Below are positions 1 through 11,149 of a DNA stretch of 64,000 nt, piece after piece. The stretch's first letter is position 1; every line of letters starts with the position of its first letter. Source of the DNA: Cristatella mucedo (lineage: Eukaryota; Bryozoa; Phylactolaemata; Cristatellidae). Below the pieces are notes generated by a model that saw only the letters and a list, made by a program, of their open reading frames with translations, was not told where the DNA came from and searched no databases. A program made the position numbers and the translations under genes. The stretch lies in assembly GCA_009760855.2 (NCBI GenBank), contig WPIO01000063.1, forward strand, positions 1,981,001-2,045,000, read 5' to 3'.

Positions 1-468
1 GATCGTGTGCACTGTGGTCACAGGACCCTGCTTGATGTACTTGATTGTACCGGCTTCGGTTGATTCATGTCCTTGTTCAGGCTTCCCAACACGTTCTAGT
101 AAAGATCTTTGCGCGGATTGCCAAACGTGACTACATAGGAAGGTTAGCAGACATGGCAGGGTTTCTCCTAACTGACTTGCACTGACGGTAGTGTGACGCT
201 AGACATTGGCTATCTGCCGACAATCGTTGCAGAATATTCACCATGGGCACTTTTGACTTTTTCTTATAGTGCTCGAAGCTGGCCAGTACGACAGCATCTA
301 GTGGCCGGGCTTCATGCAAAACACTGAGGATTTAGTGTCTGCATGTGGCCCTTGGTAGGAGAACCGTCATGCCAATCATAAGATGGCTCAGCCTGTACAC
401 AAGATGTGCCCAAATACTCTTTCCAAAGAGTGGTCCCTAACCTGTTCGATCTCACAGGGTCCAGCTGC

Positions 469-541
<73 letters not shown>

Positions 542-648
542 CTTTTGCTTATGTGAGCGTTCGCGCCTGTGCAATCGGTTGCTGGATGCAGCAGGGCCGT
601 TCTGAAGGATTGCACAAAGCTGTTAAAATCGTTGGCTTTCCTTTTCAG
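1..648. other. Intron sequence upstream of the first visible FCSK exon
   Basis: No coding segment that continues fucose kinase towards its N-terminus is visible here, so the preceding exon must lie left of the window. The segment ends in a clear pyrimidine tract and AG acceptor at 640-648. The only other notable content is the long TG microsatellite listed separately. Confidence 0.6.
470..540. repeat. (TG)n microsatellite
   Basis: An uninterrupted TG dinucleotide run of about 35 units lies about 110 bases before the FCSK exon that starts at 649. The open frames across it are poly-Cys-Val or poly-His-Thr artefacts and are not genes. Confidence 0.97.
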
Positions 649-2358
649 TGGCCAGTCGGAGCGAAAGTGAGACGCATAAAGGAGCCTGAAATAGTGCTGC
701 TAACGAGCTCGAGCGGTGACAGCTCCTCACTGGTGCTTACCGAGATGAGGCAGCTGGAAGACTACTACCAACCGCAGGCGCCAGGTGACTTCCGCCTGCC
801 TCCTAGCTCCCCGCCTGCCCTTGAGCTCGTGCGCAGGCAGCTGCTTACAAGCTCGGCAGCAGCCAGCCTGTTAATTGCTGACCAAGCTTTCTTTCGGCCG
901 TGGGTGGCTTCCATTATGCCTCCGGCTGGCTAGGTGGGCAGCACCAGGTGGGCAACCCGACGTTGTGATGTTTATGGCCCATCGTTAGCCTGCCTTTGTT
1001 TCCTTTTTTGTTGGGCGGCTGACGGCACTTGGTGGTTGCCTCGGTACGGTTGTCGCTAGGTGGCACTGAAGCATAAGCTGCATTCCACCCCTAACCTGGC
1101 ACCGGAAGTGAATACAGTAATCGCTTGCTTTGACCTTAGCCGCTGCCGTTGGCAGTTGTACTCTTGGCTCTGTCGGCTTGCTTCCACGATGGTCTTTTAA
1201 CGATCCTGTCTGCCGTTTGCTTGCTTGCTTCTGCTCCAGTCATCCTGGCTCGCTGTTTGCTTGGCACTTTGTGACGAGTTCTTCCGCCGAGTCGTAGCCG
1301 AATCTCTTGCTCGGTCTCTGCTGTTGCCTGAGATGGAGCCCACTAAGGCCTTGAATGCACCATAGAAGACTTTCTATCGTAACACCTACGTCGTAGTCCT
1401 CGTGGCTGTGGGAGTCAAAGGCCTGCACGTACCGTAGCGAAAGGAAACGGCAGGCCTTGCGGCCTCCTCCTTGGACTGGCCCAAGGTGGGGCTTGTCAGG
1501 GGGCAAGCTGCCCCCTGACAAGCCCCCACCCCCGTCGGCCTTCCTATGGTTGAAGACTCTGGCAGCAGTTGGTTTCGTCCTTGGCTAAATCCTGGCCAGG
1601 CCCCTCATTTTAAGCTCAACGCAGCAAGTATGGCCTGTGGGGTGGTTTGGCGGTCCGTAGTCAAGCCCTACTGATGGGACGTGGTCATCTCAAGGCTTCA
1701 GCTACTCTGGTAAATTCTAGCTGTACCTCCGGTCAACGCCGAGTCTGGCGGCGACCACGCACCTAAAGATCCTATGCACTTAAGCATGGGCACTGTGATA
1801 TCATGAATCATGACTAATATGACGACATACCCCCTGATTTGGTGGACATCGTCACTATTCTTAACGGTTTTCTTAACTGCCTGTGTGGATAGGCGTGTGT
1901 GTTTGTGTGCGCACACACGCCTGTGCACGTGTGTACACGGGCTCAAGCTGGGACCTGCAGCAATGACTCCTGCCTTTTTGGTAACCTATGACGTCTTCTA
2001 TAGCCGTGTCTATTTTATCGTTCTGACTGCTATCATCCTTTTTCCTTTCCTCTGCTGTTTTTTTTAGTGCAATACCACCATTTGTCGACCGTGCACTTGT
2101 TTTATAGTGGAGACGTGATAGCTTTTCACTAAACTTGACAACTCCTCTATGCAAATCCTACTATGTTTGCAGCCGTTGCCGCATGGGCAACTGCGCGATG
2201 GTTTTATGGATCGAACCTAGGCAGACCCATCATATCTATGCAGCTTTCCGCCCGTCACCTTTGCCTCTTGAAGTCGAATTTTGTGACGGTCGTGACGAGA
2301 GCTGTGTCACAAAGAAATAAACCACCGGCCTGTCTAGCGCTCGTCACTTGCTCGTTCG

Positions 2359-2444
<86 letters not shown>

Positions 2445-4000
2445 TATTCCATGGTACTGCAGACGTCCTCTGCCAGATTTGCCGAGCTGCTGTCTCTTGC
2501 TTCAGTCCCCCACGGGCTGCCAGCCGTTCAAGCTGCGCTGTGCCACTGCCCCTGTGCCAGCTCGGCCGCTGTTGCATCTTTGCTTCTGCTGCCCCTGCTG
2601 CATGCAATGTCACTCCTATCTTACTGCAGCCTCCGTGTCCACTAGTCTCTGCGCTGGCCCTACCCTGCTTCTCGCTTCTTGGTAGCGCTTCTCTCTTCTT
2701 GGTAGCGCTACACATGTCCACGAGATTATACACTCTCTTCTGCTCGAAGCAACGTCCGACCTCTCAAGCCTCCCACCGGCTGGCCCCTTTTGCGGTCCCC
2801 GCCACGGTGACGCTCAACTCGGCCTCCCTTTTTCGGCCTTCTTGCCTACTGCGGCACTTCCCTCTTCCCTTCCCCCCCCCCCGTGCATATAGGTAGCCCT
2901 TCCGCCTGCTCGACGCGGCGCTGCGCGATGCCTACTTTCAGGTGCCCTGGTGAAGGCTGCACTGTTTTGCGCCGGCGTCCTGGAGCAGGCCGGCAGCGCT
3001 TGCAGTGCCGATGGCAGCGCGTCGGCGTCCGATGGCGCATCGGACGACGGTCGCCTTCGCGACCAGCTGCTCGCCAAGTACTCTGGCGGCTTCGAGCTCC
3101 ACACCTGGTCCGATCTGCCGCAGGGCTCTGGTCTCGGCACGAGCAGCATACTCGCCGGCGTCGTCATGGCGGTGCTGTGGCGCATCACTGGCCAGGCTTA
3201 CAGCGACCAGGACATAATACATGCTGTAAGCGAGTGGCTCTCTCTCTCTAGCTGCTGCCGCTTTTGTCTCACCACTGCTTTCTGTAGCCTCGGTATCGTG
3301 TCCGTGCGTGCGAGCGCACTGACAGGATGCGTGTTATGCCCGAGTGCTCTCTGCTCTCTGTCGTTGGCAGCGCTTCTTTTTAGCGCTGGGGCTAAGGCGC
3401 AGGTGACTAACTGCACCTGAGTTGAGTGTGCCGTAGCACCGTGCTAGCTCTTCAGAAATGCGGTCTTTCTTTCAGCCTAATCTGTGATTCTGTACCGTGT
3501 GGTATGACCCATGATTCCTCAGTCAGGCCAGTCTTAATGACGTACTTGCTGTCGTACTTATCGTTAGATTTATCTGCTCTTGGCTGCCTCTTTACAGGTG
3601 CTCCATCTCGAGCAGATGCTTACAACTGGCGGCGGCTGGCAGGACCAGGTTGGTGGCCTGCTCGGTGGCATTCGAATTGGAGAGTCGGAGGCCGTGCTGC
3701 CTTTGCACGTCACGTCCCGTGCGCTGACCACTCCAGCTGGCTTCCTGGAGGCCTTCAATGACCGCCTCGTTCTAGTGTACACCGGCCGAACGAGGCTAGC
3801 GAAAAACTTGCTGCAGGTGCGTGGAGCTGTAGCAGTGTGTTCGGTGCTGTTTTGTCACGTGACCTCTTACTTACCCTAGCACCCGTCGAAGCTGGTCATT
3901 GCCAAAAGTTGGACGTGTGTATTTCCAAGAATGCATCACCGTTTGGTTGTGGAGTGAGAGGCCAGGATGCATGCGTGTGAATCTGTGCAAGTGTGTCACT

Positions 4001-4081
<81 letters not shown>

Positions 4082-7000
4082 GTATGTGTGTGCTTATTGG
4101 GATTGCTGGCATTGATTCGCACGGCATTTCGACTGTAAATTTGTACATGCTATGCGTCCTCAGCATTGATTGTGACTTGGCAAGCCTGTATGTCGGGCGT
4201 GTGCTTAAAACCGTAACGTAGCTCAATTTCGGGCCTGCTTAGATAAGGAGACCACAGCCAAGCTCAGCCATTCATTCAGGTACGTTCCACTTAGACTGAC
4301 TTCTGTAACTAGCTACTCACAGGTCTTCCTGCCTGTGAAATGAGAAGCTAACAGTTGATGTCAAAACTCTGCAGCTAGGTCGGCTTTCGTGAGAGTCGTA
4401 ACTGATATGCTGTGCCACTTCTCATCGACCTCAGGTGGCTCACTGTGAAGCAGTGAGTCGAGTCCGTGGTTCGGTTACTCGCTTTTAGGTCCTTTTAAAG
4501 GGCTGGCTTGTCCGAAGTGCTTACTAATTAGGCTTTGCTTCGTACCACTCGCTCTTCTAACTCGACTCATTTAGCTGCCTCTAACCAACCTCAAATCCTT
4601 TGGAGACTGCACCTTCAACTCACGTGCGACTGACATCACGATATACCCTGAATTGGCAATATTTAATAGAAAGCTAAAAATATACCTGTACCTCACAGCA
4701 TTTGCTTAGTCCTTTGCTTTACGCTGCAGCTAGATGTGCATTGCCTTTGTGTTTGAAGAGCGGTTAGTGCTTAATGTTATTTCATCTCAAGTCAAAAGGA
4801 CAGGTCGGCTGTTTCAACAGCCTCACATTTCCTGCTCTGTCAAGTCGGCCTGCTTTCAGCTACGGAACTGGGCCTGCGTAAATAAGATTACCACAGCCAT
4901 ACTAATTCAAGCTCTTGTGACATCCATCCAAGTTATTGCAATTCCCTTTACGTGGGACTCCCTACTTGTGCCCCTCCCTATTCGTCTGTAACAGGTGCTA
5001 AACTCAATGGCTAGTCCGGTCTTCTGTCAGTGGCATAGCTGCCACAGCACACGACTTCTCGTCTATGGTTCACTGTCTACCTATCAAGAGTCGAATCCAT
5101 TTCAAGATCCTCAGTCTCTCGCTGCTTCCCTCTCTAGCACTGGCTGATGCTCTGAGCACCTACTGATCTGAATTCCTCGCTCCTCCGGCGTCCTCTCGAG
5201 CCGCCCGCTGGTCATCACCTGGTCACCTCGCTGCCTTTGCACTAAAATGAACTATTTGTCGATCGAGCCTTCATCTCGTATGCACCAAAAGTCAGGAAAT
5301 TGCTTTCGGGTACGGTCACTGCCTGCAATGACCTTGCATCCTTTAGGTCTCAGCTTAAGACGTGTCTGCTCCGGTCAGTTTTCATTTCACCCCGTGAAAT
5401 TTTCTATTCTTTTTGTTCCAGTGTGCTTTGTATGTGTACCTGTGTACGATTCAGTGCACGTTACTAGCCAGAGATCTTACTAACCAATGGTCATGAGTGC
5501 CTTCATGTTTGCTTTAGCATGCTGACCTAAGCATGATACTTGTTTGCCTTGGCATGCTTGAGACCCTGCATGTCACTAAACCTTGGTAGTTGATTCTCTT
5601 GCAGCACTTGCTCTAAAGCGCTTGGAAAGAGATTTCAGTTGTCTTAGGGCGCTATACAAACGATGATATTATCATTGTTATTATGGTATGTCGACAGAAG
5701 AGCCGCAATGGCTATCACTCCCACTTGAACCGTGGGTGTAGTTTGGTTGCCGTTTCGCACTGCACAAAACGCCAGCCGACGAGCAACACTACCAGCTTAT
5801 TTGACCATGCACCGAGGGGGGCAGGAGGAGGGGGAAGTGCCACTGACGTCCCGCCGACGTTCATCCACTTCTGTCGGCTGCAGTTCCGGAACGCTGCACT
5901 CTGATTGGCTAGTCGGTGGTCTGGAGGGCTCTCCAGCCTAGTACCGGCAGACTATAACACTTAGGCGTGGCACTGTCGCAGGCTGGGTATGCATAAACGA
6001 AACCACAGTAGGCAGTAAAGAATCGCCTGCTGCAGGACTCGCTCCGACTTGTATCGTGAAGTGCGAGCACGTTACGGCTTGCACCTACTGTTATAGCATC
6101 GATTGTGTACATGGACCAATCTCGATCCTTTTTGCAACTTTTTTGTTTGAGTGTATTTGGTATTTTTGTATCCGCCTATGATTTTACAAAGCCGTACTAA
6201 GTGGCTGTTGTGCTATGGAGGGTTCCCTGTAACGTTGAAAAATGTTGGTGGTCGATCGGTAGCCGACGAGTGCTCGTTTTCCCAACGAAGAAAAATCGTA
6301 AGAAAGAGCAAGGCACAAGTGAAGGTAAAAAGAATAGTGTAGTGCCTCGTGTAGCATTAAGCTGAAGCCGGAGTCTCTGGGTGCTGCCGTTGGGCTGCTG
6401 TCAGTGATGGTGCATGTCTTAGTCAGCAGTCGCCGACTCTCACATTTTTTTATGTGGCATGAATGCTATTGTCGTGTTCTTGTTACTGGAATAGCACTGG
6501 TATGTGATGAGTTAGGATGCTTAAGCTCAATGCTGTGATAGCTTTACCGGCAATGGCACGATCATGCAGATAATTGTTTCGTAGGCTGGCTGTTAGGCAT
6601 ATGGGTCCGTTTTGGTGAGATAATTATCTGGTTCTGTCAAAGCCAGGTTATGAAGTGTTAATATTTAACTTGCCAAATCCGAACGTCTGTAGTCAGGACA
6701 TGAAACCTGGCTGTTGCATATGCATATACAAGTGCTTCCTCGCTCATGATATATGTCTGTGCCGTTGGGTCCCATTTCCTTGTAAAAACGTATTTATGTT
6801 GTTATTTCAGAACGTCGTCCGTAACTGGTATGCTCGTGATGAGTATATTGTTAAGGCTCAGGATGAGCTGGTTCGCATTGCTCACCGGTGTGCTGATGCT
6901 TTTGAAAAGGGTAAGTGTTAATTGTTAGTACTTGTTTTGTGTTGCCAGCCACGTTTGTGACTCCCCCCTCGACCACCCTGCCAAAGTCGAAGTATAGTCT

Positions 7001-9266
7001 ACATCTTAGCGGCTCTCGTGGTGAGAGTCAATGAGTGCTTCCCGGCGCATTCTTCGATCACCCTCGGACTGAAGATAGCTCGTTGGCATAAGTGACTAAC
7101 CCTAAGTGACTAACCCTATCGATGTCGATGGCTTCCTCTTCATGTGGTGCTAGCTCATCGGCTGTAGCTTTGTCTTCCAAATGTCAAAACAGTCTTACCA
7201 GGCAATGCTGTTTTTATGTAGGCACATCGATTTTTGAATATGCACGCGAGCTCTTATCGGCGGCGCCCTGGGGTTGAACTCGTGTACGTAACAGTGCTTT
7301 CGCTGTGTGCTCGGACAGGTTAGGTGGCAGAAGAGAACGTCGAAGCGGAAACGCCGGCGTCTTCGTACAATTGAACTGTCACGACCACTTCGTGGCCCTT
7401 TGTGTCAGGCGGTGCTGTGGGCAGCTGGCTGCCTGCTTCACCCGCAGGCAGCACTTCTCAATTAATTTCAGAATTGCACGCTGGAGCCAAGCCTGCCGGC
7501 CAAGTGGCCATAGAGTGATCACCCCAAAGTGTGACAAAGGGCATGGGAAGTGGGCCTAGCGCGATAATTAGAAACTGTTCTTCTTTGGATATCTCGTCCT
7601 TCTACAGCTCCTATTGTGTCGTATGTAGTATTTTGAGATGATGAATCTGCATGGCAGGCAGGAGAGTTTGTGCAGTGCAGCAAGCAAATGGCGGACCAAT
7701 TATGGAAGCACGGTCATAACTCGAAGGTCTGCCGGCGTGCTTGGTGATAATAGTAATAACAATAATAATAAGTTGTTATGTATCCCTGAAAGAGAACTCA
7801 TTGTCTTTCCATGCACTTTACATCGAGCAACTGCGGTGGGTGCGAGTGCTGTGGGGGGATGGTACACGCCCGATCATGTGGTCTTGCGCTGAGCACTATG
7901 GCGGCCCCTCCTGATGGCTAGGCCTCTGCCATAGGCATCCATCCGCCAGCCCTCCATATCTCAGTGAGGGCAGGCGGGCTCGAGCCCTCCCGTGGATCGC
8001 TAGACTTGCAGCAGCAGCTGCTCGGAGCAGGCAGGTGCTCACACCGCGGTCAGCGGCAGCGCAGCTTGGATTGAGCCGAAGCGTGCCGTTGCTAGCTAGC
8101 TAGCTAGCTAGCTAGCTAGTCTGCTCGGTACGCCGTGAGCCTGTCTGTGGGCACTCGCGAGAGCGTGCCCGGCACCATTCCGTGGGCTGTAGGAAGAAAT
8201 AAATCAGAGCGAGGTGAGGAGCATGAGTGAGTGAGTGAGAGCAAAATGGGCTAGTGATAAGTGGACGCCGCATGCTGAAGGCAGCAGCAGAGGGGAGCCG
8301 GGCTCGATGTGAGGATGGAAAAGTGCAAGCAGCTGCAGCACGCTGCGCAATGTCGCAGCCGCCTCCGGGGCAGCAAGCGTCTGGCAGCCTAGGCTAGCCC
8401 AGGTCTGCCCTTGGCACTGTGGCTGACTCGTGGCGGCAGATCTGAAGGCCGAGCCGGTGTTCTCTTCGGGCGTGCGATTGGTCCTTTAAATAGCACCTAG
8501 CCGGTGCAAACAACGCGATTCAGCTGTAGACCCACTGTAGTGTACTTCGTGTGTCGTTTCATCGGAAGTGAGCAGAGAGAGTTTCCAGTCCCTGGTGTGC
8601 TTGTTCGTGCTGAAATTGTGCATCTTACCACTTTTGAGGAGGAGAGAGGGAGGGAGAGGTGAGGTCGTAGTAATATCGCCCAATGGGGGCAGGCGAATGG
8701 ACTAAGTCAGTAGTCGATGTCCCGAGAATATAATCTTGTGTGAAGCTTGGATGCAGAACTAGCGTGCTAGCAAATTTCAGAAATAGCAATTTTGATTTGT
8801 TTTTGGAAGAATGCATCAAAGCCGGGATTGCACTGTTTGGAGATTGCAAGCAGCGCGCTCCGGCAGTTTGACAGCCTGATTTTCCATTCGCACGGCAAAG
8901 GTTTCTCTCGGACCCGCTGCGCGAACGGCTAGGGAAAGTCGGGGCGCCCACGTGCACGACTCACGCGCCCGGGCAAGCCTGAAAGAGTGCGCTGCTTCGT
9001 CGTCTATCTCCGCAGGCAATCTCGGCGAGGTCGGCAGATGCTGGGAGCTGTACTGGGTCCTGAAGAAGCAGCTCGCCACCGGCTGCGAGCCTGAGGCGGT
9101 CAGTCGCATGATGGACGCGCTGCGACCGCACGTGCACAGCGCCGTGCTGGCCGGTGCCGGCGGCGGCGGTTTCATGTACGTCCTGGCGAAGGAGGCCGAC
9201 GCGCTGAACACCGTTCGAAGGGTGCTCACCGAAGCTTCTGTGGTGCGTACCGAGGCAGTGCGCTAG
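649..9266 (+). CDS. FCSK: L-fucose kinase, C-terminal GHMP-kinase part (5' partial gene)
   Basis: Fucokinase phosphorylates L-fucose to fucose-1-phosphate in the cytosolic salvage route to GDP-fucose. Five in-phase exons are visible: 649-784, 2942-3225, 3598-3816, 6811-6910 and 9016-9266 (stop TAG 9264-9266), 329 codons in all, with GT donors and AG acceptors throughout. Exon 1 encodes [11 protein letters not shown] and YYQPQAPG, both close to vertebrate FCSK. Exon 2 carries the ATP-binding GHMP motif [11 protein letters not shown], exon 3 [17 protein letters not shown], and exon 5 the third GHMP motif [15 protein letters not shown]. Vertebrate FCSK is about 1,080 residues, so the N-terminal pyrophosphorylase-like part lies left of the window. 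The protein ends roughly 25 residues earlier than the human one. A GTGCGT at 9243-9248 could be a donor to a further exon that I could not find. Exon 2 also holds a Ser/Ala/Asp-rich insert before the kinase motif. The introns contain LINE and SINE fragments. The identification is secure; the exact C-terminus is not. Confidence 0.93.
1485..1530. repeat. GC-rich inverted repeat (cruciform or hairpin)
   Basis: Arms 1489-1505 and 1509-1525 are perfect reverse complements (17 bp) around a 3-base loop. The stem extends 5 bp further on each side past a single-base bulge, because four G face five C. Confidence 0.9.
2362..2441. repeat. (TC)n microsatellite
   Basis: An uninterrupted TC run of 80 bases lies within the FCSK intron, about 500 bases before the exon at 2942. 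Ser-Leu and Arg-Glu frames across it are artefacts. Confidence 0.97.
4003..4080. repeat. (GT)n microsatellite
   Basis: A 78-base GT run is followed by an imperfect continuation (TGTATGTGTGTG). It lies inside an FCSK intron. Confidence 0.97.
4220..5035 (+). mobile_element. Degraded LINE family B fragments
   Basis: Two stretches (about 4225-4285 and 4780-4930) match the part of the family B reverse transcriptase reading frame around SAYFQLHNIAKIRACLDK that is intact at 56.7 kb. At 4780-4930 the translated fragments include [27 protein letters not shown]. The copies carry stops and internal rearrangement, so this is debris, not a gene. Confidence 0.6.
5036..5680 (+). mobile_element. 3' end of a LINE copy with an ATT-rich tail
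   Basis: About 5055-5400 resembles the C-terminus of CR1/L2-group reverse transcriptases in broken frames (a LHWLP-like start, then an [10 protein letters not shown]-like end). It is followed at 5612-5675 by the characteristic 3' tail: an AAAGCGCTTGGAAAGAGATT-like segment, a GGGCGCTATA segment, then ATTATT-rich sequence. Divergence is high. Confidence 0.55.
5688..5745 (-). mobile_element. SINE-1 fragment
   Basis: The sequence CGACAGAAGAGCCGCAATGG and the bases after it match the 3' body of the tRNA-derived SINE seen on the minus strand at 18.97-19.13 kb and 37.15-37.32 kb. Only this short piece is present. Confidence 0.5.
7748..7830 (-). mobile_element. LINE-B/SINE 3' tail remnant
   Basis: An AATAATAATAA run is followed by GTTATGTATCCCTGAAAGAG, AACTCATTGTCTTTCCATG and CACTTTACAT. 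This is the reverse complement of the tail motif shared by LINE family B and SINE-2 in this window. Confidence 0.6.
8091..8119. repeat. (GCTA)n tetranucleotide repeat
   Basis: About seven tandem GCTA units lie in the last FCSK intron. The unit is self-complementary in its TAGCTA phase, so the array is also a palindromic tract. Confidence 0.95.
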
Positions 9267-9955
9267 TGAATCGATGGCCGCCGAGCCGGCCCGTCTCTTC
9301 CCCTCTCAGTCTCAGCCTTTCTTGGTCAGCCTTTCGTCCTCACCTCTTGCTGCCCTATGAGGGCGGGAAAGTGTTCGTCCTAGCCTCTCGACATTTTTTC
9401 GTCTTAACCTTCCTTCCAAGAATTCTCTTACAAGATGTGCCCTACTGGCACATGCCAATATTTGTAGTGATCGGTGTACGCCTGAAGTATGCTGCTGCTG
9501 CTGCTGCTGCTTCTGTCCTTTCTACAACGACTGGGTGCAAGTCGAGGCATTGGCTTTTTTGTAGATGCCAGACAGCATATCGCTGCATAAGGCCGAAGTT
9601 ACCCTGGAAGGGCTGAGGGTGTACACGGACCAATGAACTATGCATCGGCTTGGGTCCGCTACGTGCTGTGCCGTGCCGCCTAGCCGACGATGTAAGGAAA
9701 GGCATTGGCTTGCCTCTGACCCCTGCCTTGTCGTCGAGGCTAGTGTCGACCGATTCTTTTGCATGAGCCTTTGCTCGCAATCTGTCCTCAGCTGCCCCAT
9801 TTCGTTGATTGGTGAGGAGTCCTAACTTCTTCCTGAGGAATTCGAAGCAGATGCATTTTAGCCTATGCCATTGAATGCCGACCACAATTAACTTGGCCGA
9901 TCTGGTAATATCTTGCACTGTTCCTTTCACCTAACTAACGAGAATCTACCAGTGT
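9267..9955. other. Region downstream of the FCSK stop
   Basis: This probably holds the 3' UTR or a further small FCSK exon, but neither can be proved. There is a (GCT)n-like run near 9489-9510. No canonical poly(A) signal was recognised before the LINE that starts at about 9957. Confidence 0.4.
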
Positions 9956-9956
9956 G

Positions 9957-10985
<1,029 letters not shown>

Positions 10986-11149
10986 TTGTTCGAACTCACT
11001 CGGTTTGTTTGATCAGTCCGACTACACCTCGGTTACCACATCGCAAGTATGATCTTGATAAGTGTATGTGTATGAGCTTGATCATTTGAAGCCACGTAAA
11101 AAGCAACTCAGACTTCCAAATGCTTACATAAGTCGCTCAGACCAGTACT

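Larger units (their letters stand above)
785..2941. other. FCSK intron between the first two visible exons
   Basis: This 2.16 kb intron has a GTGACT donor and a CTACTTTCAG acceptor. It contains a GC-rich near-perfect inverted repeat at 1485-1530 and a (CT)n array at 2362-2441. I see no transposon or RNA gene in the rest. Confidence 0.8.
3817..6810. other. FCSK intron filled with retroelement debris
   Basis: This 2.99 kb intron has a GTGCGT donor and a TTATTTCAG acceptor. It holds a (GT)n array (4003-4080), fragments of LINE family B, the 3' end of another LINE copy (5036-5680) and a SINE-1 fragment. The stretch from about 5950 to 6810 shows nothing I recognise. Confidence 0.7.
6911..9015. 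other. FCSK last intron
   Basis: This 2.1 kb intron has a GTAAGT donor and a TATCTCCGCAG acceptor. It contains a minus-oriented LINE-B/SINE tail near 7748-7830 and a (GCTA)n block at 8091-8119. I see nothing else of note. Confidence 0.75.

Noticed and set aside
406-615. Open frames across the TG/CA run at 0.4-0.6 kb
   Set aside because: They are microsatellite translations (Cys-Val, His-Thr). Only the part from 649 onward is a real exon.
2163-2896. Long frames with Ser-Leu or Arg-Glu runs
   Set aside because: Produced by the CT array; no motif outside it.
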